From an uncultured Porphyromonadaceae bacterium (lineage in GTDB: Bacteria > Bacteroidota > Bacteroidia > Bacteroidales > Muribaculaceae), in assembly GCA_937921035.1 (NCBI GenBank), contig CALEUL010000052.1, forward strand, positions 1 to 64,000: a DNA stretch of 64,000 nucleotides. The letters run 5' to 3'. Below, piece after piece: positions 8,756 through 17,539 of this stretch. A program made the position numbers and the translations under genes. The notes beneath the pieces were generated by a model. It had not been told where the DNA came from and did no database searches. It was given only the letters and a program-made list of their open reading frames with translations. The stretch's first letter is position 1, and each line of letters opens with the position of its first letter.

Positions 8756-9579
8756 ATGGAATCAGTATTTCGCAACATAGCTTTCCTCATTCTATTATCG
8801 GTAAATCTCTCTGTAGTTTATTCTCGTACTGTAATAGCTGAGTCCACCAAAGAGCCTGTTATATACGCCAGTGTCGGTATTATTAACCGTAATCTTGGTA
8901 CTGTTACCGACTCTATGGGTAATTTTATCTTGAATATACCGGCAGATTATATAAATGATTCTATCAGGATTTCTTCTGTGGGTTATGTCGCCAAAGTATT
9001 TGCTGTAAAGGATATTAAAAACATACCTGATACGATCTTTCTGGCTGACGATATAATCAGGCTGAATGAAGTTTTCGTTAAACCGCAGAGAATAAAACAT
9101 AAAACCGCAGGGCGCAAAAATGGAAATGGTTTTATTTATATAGAAATCGAAGGAAATAAAGCGGCAGGCCAAGGTTTGGCGATACCCATGAAAGTAAAAA
9201 ACGCGCATGGATTAAAAAATTGGGATTTACCGTCTTGACAGGTGACAGACTTCTTTCCCGCATGAAATTTAGGGTAAATATATATAGAAAAGATAACAGC
9301 AGTTATAATTTGCAGAACATAAAACCAATATATGTTGAATATGACAAGACGCAGCTTGTCGGCGGACTTTTTACCTATGATTTCTCGGAAGAATTAATGC
9401 TGGAAAGTGGAGAATATTATATTGAATTGGAATTCCTCGAAAATTTTTATGGAGAATATTTTATAATGCGGACAATACCTCTTACCGGCAAAACTCGTTT
9501 TAGATACGCGAGTCAATCGGAATGGCAGACACTTCCGTTTGGGGCTCCTGTCTTTATAGAATACGACACTATAGAATAA
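8756..9579 (+). pseudogene. Exported CarboxypepD_reg-like protein split by a frameshift
   Basis: The first frame (8756-9238) has a signal peptide (residues 1-24) and a carboxypeptidase-regulatory-like beta-sandwich with ASVGIINRNLGTVTDSMGNF and ISSVGY, as in Bacteroidetes surface proteins. The second frame (about 9202-9579) continues as KKRAWIKKLGFTVLTGDRL and FRVNIY. Adding one A to the A6 run at 9196-9201, or a -1 ribosomal shift there, joins them into one protein of about 274 residues. The in-frame codons at the junction are gtA AAA AAC, a canonical -1 slippery heptamer. Whether this is a pseudogene, a sequencing indel or programmed frameshifting cannot be decided here. Function unknown. 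Confidence 0.7.
9196..9202 (+). other. Slippery heptamer A AAA AAC at the frame junction
   Basis: The seven bases AAAAAAC lie in the correct phase (gtA AAA AAC gcg). A tandem -1 slip resumes at cgc gca tgg att, exactly the frame that encodes RAWIKKLGFTVLTGD downstream. Confidence 0.5.
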
Positions 9580-9600
9580 TTTCATAGTGGCGTACAGGTA

Positions 9601-10317
9601 TTATAATGGCATTATACCTTCATCATGGAAAGAATAATAAGTGGTGCCGAGGATGATATGATCGAGAACGGCTATGTCTAATAGGTGCGCTGCTTCGCAA
9701 ATTTTCTTTGTAAGTACGATATCCTGTTGGCTCGGATGAATATTGCCCGACGGATGGTTGTGGAACAGCATTATGCGCGGTGAATTGGCTGCAAGTGCTT
9801 CCCGAAGTATAATCTTGTGGTCGACGGAGGTGCCTGTCAGTCCGCCCTGCCCTATCTTGACCGGTCGGATAGGTACGCCGTTCTGTTTAAGTAGAAGAAC
9901 CCAGAATTCCTCATGGGCAAGGCCGTCGAACTTGTTTTTTATATACTGGTATGCGGAATCGGAACTTGTAATTCTCACATCTGTCATTTTCAACGCGTCG
10001 GCTGCCGCTCGGGAACCTAATTCGAGAGCCGCAAGCATGGTCAGCGCTTTTGCTTCGCCTATTCCTTTGTAGCGGCGGATAAATTCTTTTATGTCGATTT
10101 GAGCTACTTTCGAGATGTGATTATCGTTGTCGGCAAGAATGTCGCTGCACATCTGCAATACAGATTTGCCTTTTATGCCCGTGGCAAATATCAGCGCCAT
10201 CAGCTCGGCGTCGGAGAGTGTTTTAATGCCGTAGGTCATAGCCTTTTCGCGAGGTTTCATCTCGTCTGGCATGTCTGCCATTTTGAAAGAGACCCTTGTT
10301 GGCGCTGTTTCTTTCAT
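9601..10317 (-). CDS. radC: RadC family JAB/MPN-type protein
   Basis: RadC homologue of 238 residues; named for DNA repair, but the biochemical role is unsettled. It has an N-terminal helix-hairpin-helix-like part (GIKTLSDAELMALIFATGIKG) and a C-terminal JAMM metal site (MLFHNHPSG, then D in SQQDIVLT). I chose ATG 10317 (MKETAPTRVSF) because it overlaps the stop of the upstream glycosyltransferase as ATGA, the coupling seen throughout this operon. It is the last gene of the operon reading from 15905. Confidence 0.93.
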   Translation of the reverse strand: MKETAPTRVSFKMADMPDEMKPREKAMTYGIKTLSDAELMALIFATGIKGKSVLQMCSDILADNDNHISKVAQIDIKEFIRRYKGIGEAKALTMLAALELGSRAAADALKMTDVRITSSDSAYQYIKNKFDGLAHEEFWVLLLKQNGVPIRPVKIGQGGLTGTSVDHKIILREALAANSPRIMLFHNHPSGNIHPSQQDIVLTKKICEAAHLLDIAVLDHIILGTTYYSFHDEGIMPL

Positions 10318-11315
10318 TTCCCTTTGCGTATAAGTATTTCTTCGTTTATATCTCGCCCGCGCCCAAGCACAATCTTCGAGAACCATGCTTTCAGGAATCC
10401 CATCCCGTATCCGGTAAGCTGGATGGCGGACGCCGGAACAGCCAACAGTGCAACTTTGAGCGATTTAGTAGATATCAGCGCACCTATGAATATTGCAAGG
10501 AAATATATTCCCAAAGGCAGAAGAAACCAAGGCGATACGAATATACCCAAGAGTATCATGGCAAGACATCCCGATACAAAAACAGCCGGCAGCGTGTGTA
10601 CTATTTTCAGCGATCCCGGATAAAGCAGTTTCAGCGTTATTCTCGACATGCCGAATACGTATACCTGACGGAAGAATTTTTTCAGATCCACCCGACGTTT
10701 ATGCCATACACATGCAGCCCGTATCAGTCCGATAGAGAAACCAGCCTGACGGATGCGCGTACTCATGTCGATATCTTCGGAAAACATTTCGCGGAACCCG
10801 CCCACTTTCTCGTACACTGCCCTGCTGTATCCCATGTTGAATGTGCGCGGAACAAATTTCTCCAATTGCACTTTGCCCCCGCGTATACCTCCGGTGGTTA
10901 GGAACGAGGTCATGGCATAATTTATGGCTTTCTGGGTATCTGTGAACGATGCGTGCGCGGCATCAGGCCCCCCGAAGCAATCATAGGGTTGACTGTCAAG
11001 TTCACTGATAAGTATTTCGAAATATTCGGGAGGTATAACACAGTCCGAGTCGAAAAATATAAAATAACCGCCGGAGGCATGCTCCAGACCGTAGTTGCGA
11101 GCGATGGAACGTCCTTCGTTTTCCTTGTAAAAATATTTGGCGTTCAAACCGTTTGCGATATATCGCTCTACAATTTCTTTACATGGAATGGTCGAACCAT
11201 CTTCCACAATAACCAGCTCGAACTCCTTGCTCGTTTGCGCAACAAGACTTTTGCAGAGGTCCTCCACCTCGGCCGGACGGTTGTAAACCGGTACGATTAC
11301 AGAAAAACGAGGCAT
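10314..11315 (-). CDS. Family 2 glycosyltransferase
   Basis: Predicted nucleotide-sugar-dependent glycosyltransferase with a GT-A fold. The N-terminus is FSVIVPVYNRPAEVEDL, the metal-binding DxD is in FIFFDSDCV, and the catalytic ED region is MFSEDIDMSTRIRQAGF. About residues 240-315 form membrane helices, so it probably works on a lipid-linked acceptor at the inner membrane. ATG 11315 overlaps the nspC stop as TGATG; a GTG two codons upstream is possible. Length 333. Acceptor and sugar unknown. Confidence 0.88.
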   Translation of the reverse strand: MPRFSVIVPVYNRPAEVEDLCKSLVAQTSKEFELVIVEDGSTIPCKEIVERYIANGLNAKYFYKENEGRSIARNYGLEHASGGYFIFFDSDCVIPPEYFEILISELDSQPYDCFGGPDAAHASFTDTQKAINYAMTSFLTTGGIRGGKVQLEKFVPRTFNMGYSRAVYEKVGGFREMFSEDIDMSTRIRQAGFSIGLIRAACVWHKRRVDLKKFFRQVYVFGMSRITLKLLYPGSLKIVHTLPAVFVSGCLAMILLGIFVSPWFLLPLGIYFLAIFIGALISTKSLKVALLAVPASAIQLTGYGMGFLKAWFSKIVLGRGRDINEEILIRKGK

Positions 11316-12448
11316 CAGCACATTCGGTTTTTATAGTCATGGTAATCGAAGCTGCGAAGGTATTCAACCTCGCCGTCCGGATGTTCCAGAACAATATCTG
11401 GGTGCCCGATACCATTGAACATTGTAGTCTTGACTGTGGTATAGTGATTCATGTCTTTCAGTGTAATAAGGTCTCCTACACGAGGTGTGCGTGCAAAGTG
11501 GTAATCGCCTTTGAAATCACCGCTCAGACACGAATTGCCGCCGAGACGGTAGCGGTTGCCATCCGATTCTTCAATCGGCACGCTCTGTGCCACCTCTGGT
11601 AGATACGGCATTTCGAGGGTGTCAGGCATATGGCATGCAAAACTTGCGTCGAGTATAGCCGTCGTAATGCCTCGGTCTTCCACTACATCTACAACGCTGG
11701 TAACGAGATCGCCGGTCTGCCATGTGAAAGCGCTTCCCGGTTCAAGAATTACTTCAAGATTGGGATGACGGTGCCTGAAATCGCGGATTGTACGGATAAG
11801 GTGGTCTGTGTCGTAGCCTTCGCGGGTCATAAGATGGCCACCTCCCATATTTACCCATGTGATCTTGTCGAGATATTTGCCGAAACGATCCTCAAAAGCG
11901 GCAAGTACCTTTTCGAGGTCATACGATGTAGATTCACATAGAGCATGGAAGTGCAGGCCGTCCACTTCTGGGGGCAACTCATCGCCAATCTGTTCTGCCG
12001 ATACACCGAAGCGCGAACCCGGAAGCGCCGGATTGTACAGGTCGGTTTCGATTACAGAACACATCGGGTTTACGCGTAACCCTACCGATACACCGGCGGC
12101 TTTTGCCTTTGCTCCGAACCTCTTCAGATGGCCCAGTGAGTTGAAAGTTATGTGCGAACTGCCGTTTATGAATTCCTCGATGTTCGCTGAGGTATAGCCG
12201 GGAGAATATGTATGAATCTCGCCTCCGAGACATTCTTTACCCAGACGCATTTCGTTCAAAGAGCTTGCCGTGCAATCGCGGCAATACTCACCGATGATAT
12301 CGAATGTGCGCCACAGGGCGTTTGCCTTGAAGGCCATGATTATGTGCGCTCCGCTTTCGCGTGCAACCCGGGTGATAAGTTCAAGATTGCGGCGCAGTTT
12401 GTCTTCATAGACAATATAATAGGGGGTGGGCAGTTCTGATGCTTTCAT
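11315..12448 (-). CDS. nspC: Carboxynorspermidine decarboxylase
   Basis: PLP-dependent alanine-racemase-fold decarboxylase (377 residues) of the alternative spermidine pathway, converting carboxy(nor)spermidine to (nor)spermidine. The PLP lysine is in IIMAFKANALW (about residue 41). Other family features are SSLNEMRLGKECLGGEIHTYSPGY, the glycine-rich WVNMGGGHLMTREGYD, EPGSAFTWQTG and the substrate region LDASFACHMPD. The start overlaps the helicase stop by 4 bp (ATGA) and the stop overlaps the glycosyltransferase start. Its partner carboxynorspermidine dehydrogenase is not in the window. Confidence 0.93.
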   Translation of the reverse strand: MKASELPTPYYIVYEDKLRRNLELITRVARESGAHIIMAFKANALWRTFDIIGEYCRDCTASSLNEMRLGKECLGGEIHTYSPGYTSANIEEFINGSSHITFNSLGHLKRFGAKAKAAGVSVGLRVNPMCSVIETDLYNPALPGSRFGVSAEQIGDELPPEVDGLHFHALCESTSYDLEKVLAAFEDRFGKYLDKITWVNMGGGHLMTREGYDTDHLIRTIRDFRHRHPNLEVILEPGSAFTWQTGDLVTSVVDVVEDRGITTAILDASFACHMPDTLEMPYLPEVAQSVPIEESDGNRYRLGGNSCLSGDFKGDYHFARTPRVGDLITLKDMNHYTTVKTTMFNGIGHPDIVLEHPDGEVEYLRSFDYHDYKNRMC

Positions 12449-14778
12449 GACAATAGCTTGAAACGTGCGAATTTAAGCAGCAAAGTGCGTTTGCTGCCAT
12501 CGTGGAATTGGACAATTATACGGTGATCGGGGCGCGTTGTATCCACATTTTCAATGGTACCGTGCCCGAATGCGTTATGCATTATATTTTGGCCTGCGGA
12601 AAGCTCGGCGGAAGTATGAACGGTATATTCTCCCGGTGAGGTGGAGGATGGTGTCGGCGCAGGTGATGCACCGATTGTGGGATGGACTTTCGTATCCTCG
12701 ATAGACGGACGTGTAAAAATGCTTCGAGGCGCCTGATCGGTCTCCTGCCGTGTAAAACGGACCGTATCAGGTATCCTCTTATCACTGTAGCGGTTACGGT
12801 AAGCTGGACGTGCGGTACCCATTACTGGTCGGAGAAATCGCGGACTAATGTCCTGTATGAATCGCGACGGCATTGTGTTACGTGTTTCGCCGTTCTGCAT
12901 CCTTCTGGTGGCATAGCTTATCATGCAGAATTTCTTCGCGCGGGTAATGGCGACGTACATCAGGCGGCGCTCCTCCTCGATTTCTGATTCCTTGCTGCAT
13001 TTTTCTGAAGGAAGCAATTTTTCTTCAGCCCCGACAATAAATACAGCGCCGAATTCCAGTCCTTTGGCCGAATGAATTGTCATAAGCGTTACGCTGTCGC
13101 CTTCATCCGATTCGTCCTGGTCCGTCATAAGCGAGATTTCCGACAGATAATCGTTCATCGTAACCTGCGTTCCGTCGCTGAAGTTCCGCTCTGTGTATTC
13201 CTTTACACCGTTGAGCAATTCGAGCAGATTCTCACGTTTGCTTATACATTCCGGAGTATCCCCGGAAAGATATTCCTGCATTAGACCTGTACTAGCGACG
13301 ATAAAGTCGGCGGCTTCGTCGGCTGTTGCAATGGTTGCTTTCTCAACTATTCTTTTGATAGTGTCTCCGAATTTTTCCAATTTGGCTAATGTGCCTTTGT
13401 TTACGTCAACACTGTATTTCGCAGGGTCGCACATAACGGCATACATGCTCGCTCCTGCGGCAATGGCTGCCGCGCGGACCTTTCCGACTGTAGTTTCTCC
13501 AATTCCGCGTTTGGGAGTGTTTATAACACGTGTAAGCGCTTCGTCATCGTCCGGATTGACACTCAGTCTGAAATACGACACCGCATCTTTGATTTCCTTA
13601 CGCTGATAAAACGCCAGACCGCCGTAAATTCGATATGGTATATTGCGGTTGCGCAGCGCTTCCTCCAGTACGCGCGATTGGGCATTCGTGCGGTAAAGAA
13701 TTGCCGTATCGTTATAGGACATACCTAATTTACGGCGAACCAAGGCAAGACGCGAAGCAACAGTATTGGCTTCCTCGAACTCGGAGCACGTTTCCACAAG
13801 TTCAATCTTGTCGCCATCCTCGTTTTCGGAGAATATCTCTTTCTCAATCTGGTCTTTATTGGCCGCAATAAGACTGTTGGCAGCACCAAGAATATTGCGC
13901 GTAGACCGATAGTTCTGTTCCAGCTTGTATTCCGCAAGCCCCGGAAACCATTTGCCGAGGTCCAGGATATTCCGCACATTGGCTCCTCGGAACGAATAAA
14001 TGCTTTGCGCGTCATCGCCGACAACGCACAGGTTGGGACTGTCGCCGCATAGTTCGCGAACTATGCGGTGTTGCGCAAAGTTGGTATCCTGATATTCGTC
14101 CACAAGAATATAGGAAAAGTATTCTCTGTAATCTTTAAGAATATCAGTATTGTCGCGAAGCAGAACGTTGGTATAATACAACAGATCGTCGAAATCCATC
14201 GCCCCTGCAATGCGGCATCTGTCGCGGTATATTTTGTAAATCTCGTGCAGACGCTCGCGTCGGGCAGATTTGTCGTTAGCGACAAGCGCGGCATCTGCTG
14301 CATATGCTTCTGGAGATATAAGCTGATTTTTGGCCCAGGAAATCTCTGAAGCAATCTTTCCTGGACGATAGTCCTTGTCATCAAGACGCAGTTCCTTGAT
14401 AATGGTACGTACCAGCGATTTTGAATCCGATGCATCATAGACTGTGAAATTGCTCTTGAAGCCAATCTTATCAGCATGCCGCCTTAATATACGACAAAAT
14501 ATGGAATGGAAAGTACCCATCCACAGACGCGATGCAGTTTCCTCTCCGACAAGCGAAGAAATACGCTCACGCATCTCGCGAGCGGCCTTGTTGGTGAACG
14601 TCAGTGCCAGAATGCGAGCCGGATTGAAGCCGTTTCGAAGCAGATATACAATTTTATAGGTAAGAACACGAGTCTTGCCCGACCCCGCGCCGGCAATCAC
14701 CAACTCCGGGGAGCCTGAATGCACAACGGCGTTGCGTTGTGCCGGATTCAAGTGCTCAAGATAATCCTCACCTACCAT
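12445..14778 (-). CDS. uvrD: UvrD/PcrA/Rep-type SF1 DNA helicase
   Basis: ATP-dependent 3'-5' DNA helicase (777 residues) for repair and replication restart. Superfamily-1 motifs appear in order: Walker A AGAGSGKT (29-36), LTFTNKAAREMRER, motif II VDEYQDTN, GDDAQSIYSFRGA, ILYRTNAQSRVLEE, motif V TIHSAKGLEFGAVFIVGAEE and motif VI EEERRLMYVAITRAKK. The linker after about residue 660 is low-complexity, followed by a Tudor-like C-terminus (MHNAFGHGTIENV, IIVQFHDGSKRTLLLKFA) as in PcrA. It begins directly after the DUF4250 gene. Confidence 0.95.
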   Translation of the reverse strand: MVGEDYLEHLNPAQRNAVVHSGSPELVIAGAGSGKTRVLTYKIVYLLRNGFNPARILALTFTNKAAREMRERISSLVGEETASRLWMGTFHSIFCRILRRHADKIGFKSNFTVYDASDSKSLVRTIIKELRLDDKDYRPGKIASEISWAKNQLISPEAYAADAALVANDKSARRERLHEIYKIYRDRCRIAGAMDFDDLLYYTNVLLRDNTDILKDYREYFSYILVDEYQDTNFAQHRIVRELCGDSPNLCVVGDDAQSIYSFRGANVRNILDLGKWFPGLAEYKLEQNYRSTRNILGAANSLIAANKDQIEKEIFSENEDGDKIELVETCSEFEEANTVASRLALVRRKLGMSYNDTAILYRTNAQSRVLEEALRNRNIPYRIYGGLAFYQRKEIKDAVSYFRLSVNPDDDEALTRVINTPKRGIGETTVGKVRAAAIAAGASMYAVMCDPAKYSVDVNKGTLAKLEKFGDTIKRIVEKATIATADEAADFIVASTGLMQEYLSGDTPECISKRENLLELLNGVKEYTERNFSDGTQVTMNDYLSEISLMTDQDESDEGDSVTLMTIHSAKGLEFGAVFIVGAEEKLLPSEKCSKESEIEEERRLMYVAITRAKKFCMISYATRRMQNGETRNTMPSRFIQDISPRFLRPVMGTARPAYRNRYSDKRIPDTVRFTRQETDQAPRSIFTRPSIEDTKVHPTIGASPAPTPSSTSPGEYTVHTSAELSAGQNIMHNAFGHGTIENVDTTRPDHRIIVQFHDGSKRTLLLKFARFKLLS

Positions 14779-14973
14779 CTATCTGAATTGATTTACAGAC
14801 GGAATATACTCAAATCCAGCAGCCGAAAGGCGCGCTTTGAGGTCATTTTCGTCTATATCAAGCGACTCACACAATTCATCAAGCGACGGAAACTCATCGC
14901 GAAGTTTCATGTTAATGAAACTGAGTAAAATTATGGGATCGGAAGGAATTTCAGCCATATTTACGTAATTCAT
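14779..14973 (-). CDS. DUF4250 small protein
   Basis: A 64-residue protein with the DUF4250 pattern PSDPIILLSFINMKLRDEFPSLDELCESLDIDENDL; function unknown. ATG 14973 overlaps the upstream stop as ATGA. An alternative ATG at 14958 (MAEIPSDP) gives the more usual N-terminus for the family. Wedged between the EamA transporter and the helicase without gaps, it is certainly co-transcribed with them. Confidence 0.85.
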   Translation of the reverse strand: MNYVNMAEIPSDPIILLSFINMKLRDEFPSLDELCESLDIDENDLKARLSAAGFEYIPSVNQFR

Positions 14974-15905
14974 TTAGCCTTGTGGCGATCGAGTATTTTA
15001 TTGATATTGTCGCCTACCCACAGGCCCACAATAATCAGCGCAATACCTAAATATCCGATAGTGGTTACATACTCTCCAAGTACAAGAGCAGATATTACGA
15101 GAGTGAAAATAGACTGCAGGTACATATAATTGTTAGCTTTGATGGCTCCGAGCTGCTTGACAGACAGAGCCCAAAGGACATAAGCGATTGTCGAGGCTCC
15201 CAAACCAAGGAAAAGCAAGTTGCCGTATATGGCCGGACGGTCGATAACAGCCATTATATTAACTGTATCGTGCTCGAACAATAGAAATGGGATCGCTGTG
15301 AGCACGCCATAGAAGAACGTCTTGCGTGATATAAACCACACATCGTAATAAGCGTTGAGCTGTCGCAGGATAAGAGAATACGCTGCCCAGCAGAAAGCTG
15401 CCGCAATAGAGAGAAAATCGCCGAGCGGGCGTACTTCCACAGATGTGCTGCTGTTGAATACAACACAGCCAACACCCACAAGCGCTATGGCAGAGCCAAA
15501 CCACGTGCCGGCGCCTATCTTTTCGTTCTTATAAATCAGGCCTACAAGCATCGCTGTAATAAGTGGCGACATGGAAGTAAGCAAAGAAACGTTTGTGGTC
15601 AGAGTATATTGAAGTGCCGTGTTCTCCGCAATGAAATAAACCGAGCCGGCGCAAATGCCGCAAAGCATAAGCATGCACTCCTCCCGGAGATTAGACGCCC
15701 ATAGCCGTTTGTGCGATATAAGCACTACGAGCAGATACGCCATAAGAAAACGAAGAATATATATCTGCACGGGACCGAGGCCGTTGTCAAGTAATACCTT
15801 CGACGAAACAAAAGAATAACCCCACATCGCCACCGTTACTATAGCCGCAATATGGCCAAGCAACGTGCCTCCGAGCATTTTTGAATTATTTGCAGACTTA
15901 AGCAT
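14970..15905 (-). CDS. EamA/DMT-family transporter
   Basis: Inner-membrane drug/metabolite transporter of 311 residues with ten predicted helices in two EamA repeats (MWGYSFVSSKVLL and AAFCWAAYSLILRQL open the halves; PLITAMLVGLIYKNEKIGAGTWFGSAIALVGVG is the helix 4-5 signature). It is the first gene of the operon running down to radC. Translation may start at residue 10 (MLGGTLLGH). Substrate unknown. Confidence 0.88.
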   Translation of the reverse strand: MLKSANNSKMLGGTLLGHIAAIVTVAMWGYSFVSSKVLLDNGLGPVQIYILRFLMAYLLVVLISHKRLWASNLREECMLMLCGICAGSVYFIAENTALQYTLTTNVSLLTSMSPLITAMLVGLIYKNEKIGAGTWFGSAIALVGVGCVVFNSSTSVEVRPLGDFLSIAAAFCWAAYSLILRQLNAYYDVWFISRKTFFYGVLTAIPFLLFEHDTVNIMAVIDRPAIYGNLLFLGLGASTIAYVLWALSVKQLGAIKANNYMYLQSIFTLVISALVLGEYVTTIGYLGIALIIVGLWVGDNINKILDRHKAK

Positions 15906-16093
15906 ATTCAGTATATGTTTACACCTACAAAATTAGCGAATTCTTGCCTATGCTCAAAAAAAAATTCCTTCCCGGCAACCATCTTCAATGTAACTTTTGG
16001 ATAATTAGCCGAATATAAGTAGCGAACTGCCCTCCCCCGTTTCTTCATAATTTATGATGAGTTATTTTTTTTTGAAAAAACTTCGACAAAAAA

Positions 16094-16125
16094 TTTGCAC
16101 AATCAAAAAAATGACCTTAACTTTG
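16094..16125 (+). promoter_or_regulatory. Promoter of tRNA-Lys copy 1
   Basis: TTTG (16094-16097), 20 nt, TAACTTTG (16118-16125): an exact Bacteroidetes promoter about 30 nt before the tRNA. Confidence 0.85.
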
Positions 16126-16156
16126 CACCGCAATTCAGAAATGAAGCGCAGATAAA

Positions 16157-16229
<73 letters not shown>

Positions 16230-16251
16230 CTAAAGGGTCTATCAGACCGAC

Positions 16252-16293
16252 AAAAACCTCTGAAAATCAATGATTTTCAGAGGTTTTTCTTTT
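16252..16293 (+). terminator. Terminator of tRNA-Lys copy 1
   Basis: A long perfect stem, AAAAACCTCTGAAAAT (16252-16267) against ATTTTCAGAGGTTTTT (16273-16288), followed by CTTTTTT. Confidence 0.9.
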
Positions 16294-16436
16294 TTACCCC
16301 AATCCCCTATCGGCGCAGAATATTGAAACTGCGGGTATGCTAGAAGGTGGCAATAAAAAGGAGCCTAATCATATTAGACGACAACAATGTGTCGTAGACT
16401 TACAGGGCAACATCTTGTTGGTTAATCTCTTGTATA

Positions 16437-16649
16437 TTAAAAGTACCAAATTGGCTGCACTGAAAAATACAGAATACCGTCGATATAATCATTGTGGATT
16501 TTATTTTCACGAGCCAACCATCCAATGGCACAGGAAAGCTCAAGTGGTTTAAGACCGGTGGATTTAATCAATTCTTCCCAAGAAAGTTTGTCCTTTTCCA
16601 GTGAACGCCAGACAATTCCAGCGTTTTTGCCGATGTTGTTTATATCCAT
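16437..16649 (-). CDS. Winged-helix DUF2582-type protein
   Basis: A 70-residue protein with the pattern IGKNAGIVWRSLEKDKLSWEELIKSTGLKPLELSCAIGWLARENKI, typical of the small winged helix-turn-helix family DUF2582 of Bacteroidetes. It probably binds DNA; its target is unknown. It is encoded downstream of the AraC gene on the same strand, after a 23-bp gap, and may be the tail of the efflux operon. Confidence 0.8.
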   Translation of the reverse strand: MDINNIGKNAGIVWRSLEKDKLSWEELIKSTGLKPLELSCAIGWLARENKIHNDYIDGILYFSVQPIWYF

Positions 16650-16672
16650 TTTTAATGTTATTTGTCAATGTA

Positions 16673-17539
16673 TTAATGTGTGGAAGAATAGTAAATATTA
16701 GATTTATGCGCTCTAAATTGTAGTGGAGACATTCCAGTCTTTGCCTTGAAGTATTTGCCAAAAGCCGATTGTGTCGTGAATCCAAGGTCATACGCAATTG
16801 TCTTTACAGACTTGTCAAAATCCAATAAGAGTGCGAAACTTTCCTCTAAGAGCATATTTGTAATAATATCACTCGCGCTTTTACCACAAACGGTTTTGCA
16901 TATACAGGAAAGATATTTGGATGTAACGCATAATTTATCTGCAAAATACGCTACTGAGCGTTTTTGAACACTGCATGAATTGAGTATTGATAAGAAACGG
17001 CCGTAGAGTTGTCCTGCCGAAGTTAAAGGTATCTTTTCTTCAGTTACTGTGTTTCGCATAATGATGGCTATAACATCTAATATGAAGGATGTTGCTAAAT
17101 GATTGGTCGCTTCTACAGAATTTAGATTACAAGATTGAAGGGTTCTTATTTCGAGAAGATTTATATAGGATATTAAAATGTCAACATACTCTCTCTCAAG
17201 TATAATAAGTGTTTTTTGATTCAACATATTATATAATTGCCATATATGAAATCTTATGACAGAATGACGCTCAATAATGCCAAATGGGATTGATATTATA
17301 TAACCATTGAAACTATCAGAATAATTCTCAATAGAAATGGAGTCTTTAGGCAGACTAATAAATAAACTGTTTTGGCTAATATTTAGCTGTTCATTACCAG
17401 TTTTGATTTGGATATTACCATTGCTACATAGGAATAAACGTACAGTATGATGAATACTCTTCGTTAAAATATTGGTATTGGTTGCATCACATATCTTGAC
17501 ATGGCAACGATCGGTATGTATTTCGGTATTCGTGTTCAT
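16673..17539 (-). CDS. AraC-family transcriptional regulator
   Basis: 288 residues. The N-terminal ~170 residues form a cupin-like sensing domain. The C-terminal ~100 form a double HTH with SVAYFADKLCVTSKYLSCICK and IAYDLGFTTQSAFGKYFKAKTGMSP, the AraC signature. Its start overlaps the stop of the DHA2 transporter by 4 bp (ATGA), so it is translated with the efflux operon and probably regulates it. Confidence 0.9.
   Translation of the reverse strand: MNTNTEIHTDRCHVKICDATNTNILTKSIHHTVRLFLCSNGNIQIKTGNEQLNISQNSLFISLPKDSISIENYSDSFNGYIISIPFGIIERHSVIRFHIWQLYNMLNQKTLIILEREYVDILISYINLLEIRTLQSCNLNSVEATNHLATSFILDVIAIIMRNTVTEEKIPLTSAGQLYGRFLSILNSCSVQKRSVAYFADKLCVTSKYLSCICKTVCGKSASDIITNMLLEESFALLLDFDKSVKTIAYDLGFTTQSAFGKYFKAKTGMSPLQFRAHKSNIYYSSTH

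Noticed and set aside
16337..16552. 71-codon plus-strand frame after the first tRNA
   Set aside because: Overlaps the well-supported winged-helix gene on the other strand and lies in repeat sequence.
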